Positions 1-11,911 are shown, numbered from the stretch's first letter. The stretch: 64,000 nt of DNA from Lycocorax pyrrhopterus obiensis (GCA_014706295.1 JACSVZ010000014.1:72586800-72650799); one strand, 5' to 3'. Notes: a model not told the origin generated them from the letters alone. A program made the numbers and translations.

Positions 1-1739
1 TGTTTGCTAACTCCGGATTGTTCTGACAAATCCTAAATGTGCCTCGCTGTGTCGCTGAGGAACTCTGATTTTTATATCAGTTGTGTATGTTTGTGGTTTT
101 ATCTCCTTTTCCTTCCCCCCCAAAACAAACCCTGACAGGCACCAAGTACTGTGATTTGAAAATTTCTAAGAATTTCAGGATGGCAGGACTTTTACAAGCT
201 TTAAAAGCAAGACGCTCAAGAAGAGAGCGAGGCAAAATCAAACAAGTGATAAACCTGTTAAAAACAAAACCCTGAAACTCTTCCTCTCTTGCTCTTTCGG
301 TTTATCTGGAAGATTATGCTTTAGCTGCTGTTTTCCCAGTATCCTTCCCCTCAAAGCCTGAGTAATAGCCAGTTTTAAGTGGCACCAGTGGGAGTTTCCA
401 CAACCCTTTTTCATCGTAGTCCAACACAACATGAATGACAATACTCGCTTTTGCAGAGAATGCCATCTTTGCATCCATATTAAAAAGAAAAATTCAAAAA
501 TCTTTCGTAAAATGATACTGAATGTTCATTTTTTGAGTTGTTGCTGTGGTCTGAGGTGCCAGGAATAACAATCAGCAGGCCTGCGAAGTTGCCCGTCGTG
601 AGAGTGCTCCTAGGTAAAAGCAAATCTCATATCCGTTCATCTTATCTGAGCTGGGTTTAAGCAAACAGCTTTCACTCTGCACCCTTTCATGGTCAGATAC
701 TGGGAGGGGAATAAGAGAAAAAAGTCTAAACTATGCTTGGAAGAAAGGCAATAAACATCCTTGATCACTATTACAGATACAGTTACTTAATGCCTCCCAA
801 AGATGATGGATGTGCACAGAGTAGTGCTCTGCATGTGGAGCAGTTCTTCAGCTGGAGTTAACTCCACATCTCTAAAAAACCCTCCACGGGGTTGATACAG
901 AAACATCACTATCAAGATATGCAGATTAGGCCTCCAAAAGTGTCAGAACTGTATGAAATCAGCGTTGGTTTTTTTTTGACCTCTGTTGAGTGCTAATCAG
1001 GCAGGTTCCTCTGAGACAGTGCACTAGCTCATGCCATGCTGAGCAGAGCTTCTGGTTTTGACCCAAAATTCCTGCAGAATTGTATCTATCTCATCAAACA
1101 AAGCTCATAAATTAACATTCAGCTTATTTAGAACCTGTGTCTTTGCTCTACAAAACGATAACATCTCTCTAGTGCTTAATACACGGAAACACACATATTG
1201 CCCCAAAATGACTTTCCTCTAGCCCCACATCTGGCTCAGCAATATTCAGCTGTGGGGTCCTGAAGGATGACTATGGAAAAGCTAGCAAAAAATTAACTTT
1301 CCCCAGATACATCCCCTTGGTATCCAGCAGCTCAACACCAGCTATATTAGCTGGTCTTCAAACCACCAAAGGTGCCAGAGTTGATTTTAAGATTTACCAG
1401 AGGGCTTTATGCTAAGACTCTGTGATGTTTCATCCTCTTCGTTACCTGCACCTGACTTACAACTGGAAAAAACACAGGGAAAAACCACACAGATTCACTT
1501 TGTGGGGTGGTTTTGCTGTTTCTTTTGGTTTACTCTGCCTAATAAACCAAAAGGAGGGCTCCTAAACCAAAAAGAGGGCTCCTAAAACACTTACTGACCC
1601 AAACTTCACAGCACAGCGTGTTGATGAGGTGGAGTCTCTCAGCCCAAACCCGCTGCAAATAAAACGTGTAAACAACCCAAAGAAGACTTCTGGGGAAATA
1701 AACATCACGAAACACGACGGCAGTGAAAAAAATCGGCGA
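1..1739. other. Upstream flank without a recognisable gene
   Basis: The composition is ordinary, AT-leaning and CpG-poor. Short open frames exist on both strands but none resembles a protein I know. The only structure seen is a 20-bp tandem duplication at 1544-1583, annotated separately. By conserved vertebrate synteny (established knowledge) EDIL3 should lie somewhere upstream of HAPLN1, but nothing here looks like one of its exons. Confidence 0.6.
1544..1583. repeat. 20-bp tandem duplication
   Basis: Two adjacent 20-nt copies (1544-1563 and 1564-1583) of a unit that begins AAACCAAAA and ends GGGCTCCT. They differ at one base, G at 1553 versus A at 1573. It looks like a recent local duplication, with no sign of function. 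Confidence 0.85.
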
Positions 1740-1942
1740 AATGCCCATTTTCGGTCACTTCCACTGCTCTGGGAGGGCCTCCAGCTCTCCCCGCAGCGTC
1801 TCGCCACGGTGGGGAGGGACGGAGTGGGGACAACGAGGCGAGAAGGGCCCCCGAGGATGGGAGAGGGAGGGGGATGCCGTCCCAGCCCCACTCTCCGCAG
1901 TGGCCTAGGTGTCCCCGGAGCGCTGTGCCGAGGCTCCGCCGC

Positions 1943-2128
1943 CCACATCCCGTCCCGCATCCTGCCCTGCATCCCGCATCCCGCCCCGCGTCCCGCCCCA
2001 GAACCCACCCTGCATCCCGCCCCGCATCCCGCATCCCGCCCCTTATCCTGCCCCACATCCCACATCCTTCCCTGCATCCCTCAGCCCGCATCTCTCATCC
2101 CGCATCCCTCCCGCATCCCGCCCTCATC
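1943..2128. repeat. GC-rich minisatellite, degenerate 10-bp unit
   Basis: Roughly 185 bp of imperfect repeats on the + strand built from variants of GCATCCCGCC, with the shorter forms GCATCCC and CCACATCC interspersed. Unit length varies slightly and copies are diverged, so an exact copy number cannot be given by eye. It sits in the 5' half of the CpG island. Confidence 0.85.
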
Positions 2129-2270
2129 GTGCGCGTCCTCGGGGCCCCGCGGCTCCTCCCGCCTCCCGTCCCTCTCGCCCCGCCGCCGGAGGTGTGTTTT
2201 CTCGCCGTGCCCCATCAAAGCCCCTTCTGTTGTTGAAATCCGAGGCCGCTTCCTCCGCGGCGGAGGCGGC

Positions 2271-2303
2271 GGGCGGGGGGCGGGGAGGGACGGGCGGGCC
2301 GGG
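2271..2303 (+). other. G-quadruplex-forming motif
   Basis: Seven runs of three or more G separated by only 1-2 bases occur within 33 nt of the + strand, meeting the usual G3+N1-7 pattern several times over. It overlaps GC boxes in the densest part of the CpG island, a typical promoter-proximal position. Confidence 0.75.
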
Positions 2304-2658
2304 CTCCCGCCGCCCCGAAGAAACGTCCCTTTGTTCGGCCGGGAGGGGCTCTGAGCACCGCCTGGGCCCCGGCCCCACGGAGGGGGGTGGGCAGCCCCCG
2401 CCCGACCCCCGGGGTGCCCCAGCACGGAGGGACCCCCGAGCCACCTCGGTGCGCCGGGGATGGGGACCCGGCCCCCGGCCATGTCCGAGCATCCTCGGTC
2501 CCTAAATATCTCCTCTGTGGCCACCTGCACCTCGTTATTTTACACCAGAGAAATGCATTGCACGCCTTTTGGGGTTTTTTTTCCCCGCTTTTATTAGTAA
2601 CCACAAACGGATACCCTGATACTTCTTTCTCTCAGGCACAGGGAGGGATTTTTGGGGT

Positions 2659-2728
2659 GTCCTGTGCAGGGCCAGGAGGTGGATTCGATGGTCCTCGTGG
2701 ATCCCTTCCAGCTCAGGATATTCCATGA
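2659..2728 (+). mobile_element. CR1 LINE fragment (3' tail)
   Basis: The stretch reads like the avian CR1 3' end: CTGTGCAGGGCCAGGAGGTGG, then GATGGTCCTCGTGGATCC, CTTCCAGCTCAGG and ATATTCCATGA. This matches my memory of the consensus tail ending in repeated ATTCTATG. It is a 5'-truncated, diverged copy in + orientation, which is usual for CR1 insertions. No reverse-transcriptase coding remains. Confidence 0.75.
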
Positions 2729-4092
2729 CTTTAGACAGAACCCTGTTTGTTTGCCTGGGGGTTGTTTTATTTTTGTTTTATTTTTCCTTCCAGTGGGATG
2801 CGCTGTGAAGTCGCCGATGAGGCTCAGCAGTGGTGACCCCTGCTCGGTGACGCTGGTGAAACCCACGTCCCCTCAGATGTGCCTCTGCACCAGGATGTGT
2901 CAGGCTCTGGCATTTCCTGATCAAGCAGGATTGATGGGCTGCAGCCTCTTTTGATGGTGCGGGCTGAGAGTTTGACACCCACAATGATAAAAGCTTAGCA
3001 GGGTCCGGGCTGGAAAATTATGTTGGAGACTTGCAGTAGGTGGGACACAATCACACTCTTCTCTTTAGCATTGGAGAGAGAGCGGGTGGGAGGAAGAGGG
3101 AGAGGGAAAAGGATAAAATTAATCCACAAGACCAAGTTGGCTGGACCACCTGCACTTTTTAATCTAGCAGATTTTACAGGCTAAGAATTCCACATATATT
3201 TCCTACTGCTGTTGGGAGATTTAGACGTCAAGAACCTCATTTTTCTCAAGTGGAGGAAAGTAACACCTGCTTTACAGAAATAGCATTATTTGAGCCCAAA
3301 TTTGCCAACGTATAGTACATCAACAAGGCTCGGCCTTTTTTCCCCGTTCCTTTCATCTGCTGTTGTTTGATTTGGTTTTAGTTGGTTGCTTTCTTTTAAA
3401 TAAGACACATTTAGAGATACAACAACGTCCACACCTTTCGCCTGCAGTTGTAAGATGTGAGATTTGACGTGTGTGCTTTCCATGCCGTGGCATTCAGGGG
3501 GTTAAAGCCACACACCCCACGGATTTTAGCAGACTCCTTTGGAGTTGTGTGTCTCGTGATGTGAAGTGGACAACAGTACAGAAGTTTTTGATGCTGGAGG
3601 AGTACTTTGGCCTGGGGTGGTGTTTGGAAATTGCAGAAAGTCTTGGGACCAAGAGTTGCTGGGGTTTAGTGATGCCAGAGCCCTGAGCAAGGTGTGTTCT
3701 GGTTTTGGTATGTGATAAGAGAAGCTGGGTTTGTTTCCTAGGTTAATAATTCCACTGGAAGTTGGGGGTAAAAGAAAAACAGGAGGGGATCCTGTTAGGT
3801 CCAGCTGTTTCCACCCCACTACACCCCCCCCAACCCCCCCCCCACCCCCCAGACCCTTCCTGCATCACTTTCTCGCCGTCTGGAACCCGGGTTCCACCCC
3901 CAGAGTTAACGGGAGCGTGGGGGGTAAATCAGGAGCGGGGGCTGGGAGCGGGCAGAGGCAAGTGGTCAGAAGCGTCATGTTTCTCAGGGTGTCACACACC
4001 CTAAATCCCTAAATTCAATGGTCTCTTCATGAGGAACACTACCGACTTCTTTCTTTTCTCCCCCCTTTTTTTTTTCCCTCTTTTTTTTTAAG
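2729..4092. other. Flank between CpG island and leader-exon region
   Basis: No gene recognised. It contains a purine-rich patch near 3071-3112, a C-rich run at 3811-3860 and a 44-nt pure-pyrimidine tract at 4046-4089. The rest is unremarkable. Confidence 0.5.
3811..3860. repeat. C-rich low-complexity run
   Basis: Four or more C runs separated by A or AA on the + strand (about 3822-3850), with C-rich flanks. The opposite strand fits a G-quadruplex pattern and this strand an i-motif pattern. It lies about 500 bp upstream of the predicted leader exon. Confidence 0.75.
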
Positions 4093-4109
4093 ACCCGTGT
4101 AGTTTTTAG

Positions 4110-4400
4110 CTCAGGACTTGTTGGAGTCGGGAGAGGCTTTTTTAGGTGCGGATCTGGGCGGGCTGGACCTGAGGGTCGAGGACAGGGACCTGGAGGGAGA
4201 GGGCAGCGTGCTGGGACGGGGTGGGTGTGTGCGGGCGTGTGAGCGAGAGGGAAACCGCGGTGTGTGGGTTTGTTTTTTCCTCCCATTCCTGGGGTCTGAA
4301 TGGGAGCACGTTGAGCTGTAATTAAGACATCTTGGAGGCGTACTTAACTCATGACGTGTTGCTTTTCTTTTCCTCTCGGTGAGAAAGTGGCTCTCTCTTC
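4110..4400 (+). promoter_or_regulatory. HAPLN1: Candidate HAPLN1 promoter region
   Basis: The region directly precedes the leader-exon candidate and is locally CpG- and GC-enriched (about 4130-4260). Motifs visible by eye are a CRE-like TGACGTG at 4352-4358 and, just into the presumed transcript, an AP-1 site TGAGTCA at 4403-4409 and a SOX-type CACAAAG at 4430-4436. No TATA box is evident. SOX9 control of HAPLN1 is established knowledge; its use of this particular site is inference. The exact transcription start cannot be fixed from sequence. Confidence 0.45.
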
Positions 4401-4577
4401 CCTGAGTCAGGTCCTCTGCCACCCAGAGCCACAAAGAGACACTCGGGACACAGACACGCACACGCACACGCTGACTTAAGGTGAGCACAAAAGCTTCCTC
4501 CTGCACTTCGCTGCCCTCCGTCTCAAACTGCTGGAGAATTCTGAGAGCATCTCAACTCGCAGGGAGCTCCGCGCAAG
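4360..4577 (+). other. HAPLN1: Probable HAPLN1 non-coding leader exon with two alternative 5' splice sites
   Basis: Two good splice donors end this stretch: CTTAAG|GTGAGC (exon end 4480) and CGCAAG|GTAAAA (exon end 4577). No ATG occurs between 4354 and 4577, as expected of a leader that must not start translation. The sequence is CpG-containing and stands out from its AT-rich surroundings. Link protein genes have a non-coding first exon separated from the signal-peptide exon by a very large intron, and alternative splicing of the chicken leader has been reported; the roughly 27-kb gap to 31.4 kb fits. The start coordinate is approximate because the transcription start is not visible. Using the second donor would lengthen the leader by 97 nt. 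Confidence 0.5.
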
Positions 4578-7340
4578 GTAAAAAAAAAAATAAATAATCA
4601 AACTTTCCCAAAAGTTTTTTGCAGCTCCGAGTCGGATGGGGACCCTGTAAGCAGCGCCTGTGGCATCAGCTGCAGGGCTGCCTGTGCTGGAGGGATTTTT
4701 GAGCGTTCTAATTTGGCAGCTGAGGCGGGGGGCGAGGGTGAAAGACGACTGAAACTGTCTAACTTCAATGTCTTTGACTTTTAAGCGCTCTGTGCTTCCA
4801 AAGGAGGGATCATGTTGCAACTGCAGATTCCCTCTGAAAGACAAAAGTCGTATACTTCTGCTCTGTGGCTTCCTCCTGTGGGATTATTCTTCTCACAGAG
4901 ATTTGTCTTTTTTCTTAAAGTATTTCTCCATCCATTCAGATGCTTTTAGAAGTTTTTAGGACATAGGAAAAAAAGAGCATGGTAGACTGAACAAACATTT
5001 CAAGGACTGGAAGCAGAATCTGCGCAAAGTACTGCCCATCCAGTTAGAAGCCAAATTTTGATAAGATGTGATATGTCACATCCTAATGTCATATTTGGCT
5101 ATTTATTGTCAGGGGAAGCCTGAATAGCGTCTGGCACAGGTCTCTGCACCGTCTCCACTCGCTGAGAAAGCTGGGATGCCTCAGCATTCTACAAGTGTGG
5201 CTGGTCCAGGGCTGTGATCACTGCATCATTTTACTACCTGTTTATTTGGGGTTTGGGGTCAAACCCATATAAAGGTGCCATTCGGAATGTTTTTCATGGC
5301 AAAGCTCCTTGTGTGGTAGGTTTAGATAGCCAGGGCTGGAAAGCTTTTGTGTGTTTGAATTAAGGAGGTTTATGGCTGTTTGTGTATAATTAGTGAGGGT
5401 TTAATTGCTGCTGGGGTCTTTCAGGGCAGAAAGCTGGTGCCATATATGTTGCTGCTTGATGTCATGTAAGTGATACAACACCTTCAGGAGAGTCTGGGGG
5501 CCTGGCAATGTGCTCCAGAGAATCGTGCAGGTGATTAACAGCTATGAGCTTGTATTAATGGCCGTCAAGACTGTTTAAGTGCCTAAATGCAGAAAGAAGG
5601 AACGTGGAAAGAGTCCTGTTGTTCTGTTAGGAATATGGATGATGTGGTAGTTGAACCCACAGATGAGGTGAGGCCGTGTAGCTATGGATACAGACCCTCT
5701 CAATAAACACAGCTCCTAGACACAGGTTACTTTCGGCACGTGGGGAAATGTGCATCACAATCAGCAAAATCGTCACCAGTTCCTGTGAGGAAGGAGCCAG
5801 GGGCCTGCAGAGTTGCACCAAGGTGTGCCAGGCAGGAGGCAAAGTCCTCCTGCCACGCACAGACAGCTCTAGTTCCCTTGGGGTTCTGTGTCTGATCAGG
5901 GCTCCTGTAAAGCACAGCCGAGCAAAGTTGTTCTGAGAGCGTTACCTGAGCCTCCAACCCCTGCACACCCACCTGAGGTAGTGTCAGGGGGAGAGGGAAG
6001 AAGGAAAAATGCAGGAAGGAACAACAACAACAAAAAAAACCCAGTTTGTGATTCTTTTCAACACTACAGTTAAAGCAAAGTGTGGGGGGGAAATGTAGAG
6101 AGCAGCTTTTTCAAGTTAAACCCCCCCAAAAGTCAATGTAATAATGAAGACACTGCCGGTCTTCATGGAAATTTTGCCAAAAGGCCAATTTCTTCAAAGC
6201 CTTCCTGATAAGATTCCTGAATGTATAAGCAGATTCAAATAAGAAAGAGAAAAAAACCAATCAGGAAGAAAAGTGTTGTCCACAGCTGTGTCCCTGTCAG
6301 AGTCTCACAGCGCAATTCACAGCAGAGCATCCTCTCGGTACAAACCTAGCAAGCTCAGTTTCCTCCCAGTGCCAGTGAGCCTGGTTAAAACAACCCAAGA
6401 TAATAAAAATAAACCCAAGAAACCCAAACAAACAAAACTCTACAGAAGTACAAAGGCTTGGGGTAGGGGGAGAAGACGTTTCAGGAAAGGATGGAGGGTT
6501 TCTGTTGCGTTACAGTTCTTAAAATTGGTGAGAAGAGTGTTTTCTACTCCAGGTTCCCCAACATTTCTGATTTTATGCTGGTATCTGACTAAAAGGAATA
6601 TTTTTGTCCACGATTGTGACAGCTTGGAGCCAAAAGAACTGTTATCAATATTTAATGAAGTTGCTTAATCTCCTTGCCCCTCAGTAAAAAATCTGGAAGC
6701 AATATGGACCACCCTTTAAAAGGTGTTTTGAGATCCTCAAGTGAAGAGAGACGTAGCAATTGCTTACATTTAAATACATTAAAACTTTTCCAATTCGCTG
6801 CAAGGATTAAAGTGTGAAAACTGGAATTAATGTTTTCTGCTTTTCATTTGCTTTTTCACTGAAGCAGTACTTAAAATATTCCTGGAAGCCGAAATATTTT
6901 GCATTTCTGTTTCATTGTACACCTGACAGTGTATATCGCTGCTTAAACTCTACAAAAACGAAAAATTTTGTGGGGGGGAAAAAAAATGTTATTTTCATAA
7001 GACAAGCTGCTTCTGTTGCTTGTGAGGAAGTATTAGACATTCTGTCTCCGCTGGTAGGAACTGTGGCACACAGTGCTGCACTTGAAAAGGCAGCTTGTAA
7101 CTTGTAGGTAACAAAATGTTCTTTGGGGTAAAAAAAATATATATAAAAAAAAAATTTAAAAGTCTTGAATATACTTAGGATTTCAATCAATGGTGTTTAA
7201 GGAGGATTAGAGGAAGCAGCTGGCTAAACAAATATTAGGTGTAGAGTGGATGCAGTGGTATAAATTAATAATGCAGTTCTTTATCTGCCGTATGAATGAG
7301 AGGTTTTGTGGAGATAAGGCGGCCCAAACACGGTGTCTGA

Positions 7341-7354
7341 ATGCCACCTAGTGG
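7341..7354 (-). promoter_or_regulatory. CTCF-type binding motif
   Basis: On the minus strand the sequence reads CCACTAGGTGGCAT. It matches the CTCF core CCASYAGRKGGCRS at 13 of 14 positions, the last base being the exception. It is isolated in AT-rich intron 1. A 14-base motif can arise by chance, so occupancy is unproven. Confidence 0.5.
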
Positions 7355-9210
7355 ATATTGCCGAGCCTTTTGGCAGAATTTTCTTACATTCACATCATCT
7401 GTGACTAATTCAGGTGCAATTTAACTGTGAGTGGTTAGTTTTGTTCACGTTTGCCATTAAAAAACAAAATCAGCTACTTGGTTTTTTGGGTTTTTCCTTA
7501 ATTTAGATTTTTAGGGGAGGCTATCTCTGTGTTTTAAGTGCTCGTTAGGCCTGATAAAAAATCAATTCAGCTTTTATTTATAATTTTCCACTAATATCTA
7601 TTTGCAGAGACTTTTTAAACAACTCAGTAACAAACAGCCACAACTTAACACCCAGTTTGATGCACTGACTTGTTAGTGTAAAAGTGAAGATTTTTCTGTA
7701 CAAATACTGTGTCAGGGGAAGCTGTGTCCAGCAGCAAGGACTTCAAAACTCCTTCCAAAAGTCTTTTATTTCATCGGATATGCTTTTTTTTAACCCCCTT
7801 TATGTTTTTTCCCTGAATATTGTGTCAATGATAAGCACAGATGAAATAAACGTGTTATTTCTGGTAGCTGAAAGAAGGTTATAAACCCTTTTTTTTTCTT
7901 TTCACTTGCCATTTTTCTCCACCTCCCTCAGACGTCACACTCATAACTTAAGTTGTCTTTTTTACTGGGGGAAGGAAAACTGTTTATTTACCAATTTATA
8001 AGGGTTTTTTACTCAGTGGTAGGTATTCAGGTGCTGTCGGTTCTCATAGCTTTGAAAAGGATCCCATCCAACGACAAGGTTTTAAGCAGGCAAACTTGCA
8101 TGTGGGTGTACTTTGTGATGGGATTTATGGTATCTGGCCAACTTACAGGCTTCTACTTCCTCAGCTTTCTTAAAATGTCACCATCAACACAGCTTCCACG
8201 GCAGCCACCCCCTGCGCCCCCAAACGAGGTGGTGAATCCATGGTTCATTTTTAAAATAAGTGCCACAGTGGCTGCTGGAGCAAAGAATTATTAAAACACA
8301 TGGCAAAGCCAAGCTCCCCGTGCTTCACTTTCTCCTGGGTTCCATCCCTGAGCAGGAAATCACATGGCAACATCACACTCAGCAGAACAGACAGTTCCTG
8401 TGTCCTTCTTGTTCTGCCAGCCTCGAAAAGGCATTTTTTGGTTTCTTTACATCAGGACAACGGGATGGGTGTCTCAAACACAAGCAGTAGCTCTGAAAAA
8501 AAAAGCATTTAAAGCCTTCATGAAGAAGCCATACAGCAGCAGCCTGCACTGACTATCCTGGCATCTTTTCCCAAGACTCACACGAAACATTGCCACAGGA
8601 GGTTGTTAACACAACCGTGAGTTAATGGATAAAGTCTGCTGTGCCATTAATCAGGGAAAGTTTATGAATTAAAGAGCAGGAAGGCAAAATACCGCAGCAG
8701 CAAATGGGCTAATTGACTCAATCCTGTGCTTCCTAGGTGGCTTACCTTTCCTTTCAGCTCTGCCCAGCCTGGTGCTGTGAATCACAAGGGCTGCTAATGG
8801 AAAGAAACACAAACCTTATTAATGAGAGTCTTTGCAAGGCCACTGAGCCTCTCCTGGGACCAGGATTTCCACTGGCACGCAGAGGCACTGCCACTTCCTG
8901 GGGCAGGGCACGTCAGGGCAAAATCTGCACCACTAATGGCCTGGCATAGCAGAAAAAAAGTCATGAGGCAGAAGCATGTCCCTGGATATATGTGTCTCGC
9001 TCCGAAAAATGTCATCTTGGCATTTGCCTTGCTGCAGGAGACCATTATCTTGAGACATCTTTCCATTAATAACATCTTCTAATTACCTTACACACGTGCG
9101 GCCTGCAAGGAGCATGTGGGCCACAGAGACGGGTTGGATTGGAAATGTGTTTGACAGAAACCTTAAGTGGTAAGAAACAGAAGTTTCAATGTAAAAAGAA
9201 GGAAAAGTTA

Positions 9211-9280
9211 GAATCATTTGGGTTGGAAGGGAACTTAAAGGTGATCCAGTTCCAGCTCCTCTGCCATGGGGTCACTTAGA
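9211..9280 (-). mobile_element. CR1 LINE fragment (3' tail, reverse orientation)
   Basis: GAATCATTTGGGTTGGAAGG, then GAACTTAAAGGTGATCCAGTT, CCAGCTCCTCTGCCATGGGG. This is the hallmark reverse complement of the CR1 3' region (AATCATTTGGGTTGGAAGGGACCTTAAAG...). The copy is short and 5'-truncated. The far end is judged by eye and could extend a little. Confidence 0.78.
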
Positions 9281-11911
9281 GGTAATTCAAATTTGGAGTT
9301 GATTGCTTTTGCTCTGTGTTTTTGCAAGTATATTAAGGTGTATTAAGGGGTTTTTTTGCATGTCATATGTTAATTAGCACTGCTTTGTGTCGTCGTACCT
9401 GATACCTAAAGCTACTATTGCTTATAAAGATAGCTGGTACCTAATTTGTGTCAACAAGTGTTAGTGAACTATGCCATGAGGAATACCTACACCTACTGCA
9501 ATTAACACTTTTTTATGTTCAGAATTCCTCTCCTGCAGCGGTGCCTACACACACAGAGCAGTGGCAGCCTCTGCACATCTGCTCTGTGAGATTCTGGGCC
9601 AGAAAAACCAGAGATAATCAACATTACTCACGTCGGTAACTCGGCGAAATCAAGAGTAACCCGAACAGGCCTCAGTGAATAAAACTATTCATCTATTTAC
9701 ATACATAGTATCACACATGGCTGATCAGGAAGCAGCTCATAAAGCTCCAAGCTGCAAATCTGTTCAGTTTTATAGATATAAGCAGCTATAAGGTGGTGTC
9801 AATAAAGCATTAAGCAAAACTGTGCACATTTGCAAAGAGTAGAGGAAACAAGGCCTGCACCTATGGAAGAAGTACGTGGTTAATGTAGAGGAAAATAAAA
9901 ACCTTTCATTGCTAAAATAACTTCCCAAAATCTCCAGTCAATACTCAGTAACTACCCATCTATTCATTAACATGCTACACTCCAATACATTTATGTGGTT
10001 GTTGGTTGGGGTTTTGTTCCATAAACATATTTTCAGGCAAAAAAAGAAAACCGCCCCTGAGCCACATAAAAATAACACGGCCTAGAAATAGGAAAAGCAC
10101 ACTGCAAAATGTGAAAATGCTGGAGTGTTGGGCCCAACCAAGAGATTTATAAGAACCATATCAGAGAAAAATAATGTTACAGGATGTGTGGTAGTTCTCC
10201 TGCTGAAATCTCAGCGATGCACACGTGGTGCAACTACAACAGACCATGATGGTGTCACCGCTTTCTGATCACGCTGCTTACGGCCTGAGGTGATTTGCTT
10301 GGCTGTTTTAACACCCAAGGTTCTATACGCCAAGCAGGGAAGGTCTGGGACTTTAATTTCACACTTAACCTGAAAAATTTATGCTCACACTCTTATTTTC
10401 AGAAAAACTACGTTTCCGGATTTTCAAATATCTGAGACAAAATGTCACGTGTTGCTGTGTCTTCATAGCTTGTTTTTCTAACAACTGTGATTATATAGAT
10501 CTAAAAATGTGTGCACAAGACATGATTGATCTTTTATCAGCAAGTCAAGCAGGCAGACAGATTTTTTGGTTTGGTTGGGGTTTTCCAGTTGCTGTATTTA
10601 TTCTTTGATTGGTTTCATTAGAAATCATTTACACTGGTGCACTGTAAATAAACTTGAGGATCTTAAAGTTCTTTCTCCGACCTAGATAATTCTATAAAGC
10701 TGTGTAAATGCAGTGGCTGTGTGTCTGGTGGTGCCTGTGCTGGTGTGCCTGGTCACATTTATAATGCCATGTCATTTTGAAGTGTTGTGGGGACTTCATG
10801 GTCACATTTGCGAGCCAAGAACCAAGGAAAAACAGCAAAGACGTTGATCTCCCAAGTGTTTTCTAGACTTTGCCCAGCTGAAAAAGCAGATAGAGAGAAC
10901 AGCAATTCAGCTGTCGTCGTCGATGCAATGAATGTGGCCAATGAATGGGTTGTTGCTCCCAGTTTCCAGGCATTTCATCTGTTTTCCCCCATGGGCAGGC
11001 TAAGAGAAGCGTGCAGCCATTACATCCCTTTCCAAAGCAGCCTCCATAGCTGGTTCCATCTGCATTTCAGTGTAAGCTCTGCTCTGATCAAACCAGACAA
11101 CAACAAAAACTATCAAACCCATCAGGCTGTTTCCCCAGCAGGATGGCAGAATAGCAGTGGCAAGTTTAACATCTTCATAAACGAGCTGGGGAGACATTTT
11201 CCTGATAAAACTAGTGTGACACGTTTTCAAAACTGGTTAGGAAATGAATAGCTCACTGTGACAATAGGAGCACATCTCAGATGGGGTTTTGCCAGGGCTA
11301 GTCAACATTGGTACTCTTCAAGGTTTTCGTTGGTGACTTCGATAAGGAAATAGAAAATCTGCATAGGTTTTTAGGAAATGCAAAGTAGGGAGAGACTGAC
11401 TTACTTTGGAAGCTGTGTTTTGAAGTTTTAATGGTTTTGCCTGACTGGAGGAAAAAAAAAGGAATATAATGTTTTCACAAAACAGAATGTGGTAAACTGA
11501 CCCCAATAGAACAACATACAAAGACACTTCAGCATCTAAACAGGCAGAAAAATAGTTAACAAAATCTAAAAAGGAAAATGAGGGTTCACAGTTTGTGGCC
11601 CAAATCATAACTCTGTTCTTGAACAAAGTAATTCAAATACAAGATCTTTGCAGAAACAGTTCACCCCAATCTGACTTCAAAACTCATTTGGGTGCACAAA
11701 ACTTGAAAATTATTTGTTTTCAATCAATCACATTCTGCAGATCTGAGACAGAAGATGCATCCTCACTTATGAATATCACTGTGCTGAGTGATCTACTTTA
11801 CACACCAAGTTGATAGAAACTTCATATTTACTGTTTTTCAAGACATACCAAGCAGCAAAAATTATGCAGAGAATTACGAGATAATGTCCCTTAAATAGGA
11901 CTTTGCCAAGG

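Larger units (their letters stand above)
1740..2510. promoter_or_regulatory. CpG island, possible upstream promoter
   Basis: CpG dinucleotides and G+C rise sharply against both flanks. The densest part is 2240-2440, which contains Sp1-type GC boxes such as GGGGGCGGGG at 2276-2285. Such islands commonly mark vertebrate transcription starts. This one lies about 2 kb upstream of the leader-exon candidate near 4.4 kb. It could drive an upstream alternative leader exon of HAPLN1, a divergent non-coding transcript, or nothing, because part of its CpG content comes from the minisatellite inside it. I find no convincing splice donor just downstream. Long open frames on both strands here are a by-product of stop-poor GC-rich sequence. 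Confidence 0.55.

Noticed and set aside
2500..2515. TATA-like CCTAAATATC at the edge of the CpG island
   Set aside because: Does not match the TATA consensus well and no exon with a donor follows it.
1562..2530. Several overlapping open frames of 113-241 codons on both strands
   Set aside because: They sit in a stop-poor CpG island and minisatellite; translations are low-complexity Pro/Arg/Ser-rich and open in many frames at once.
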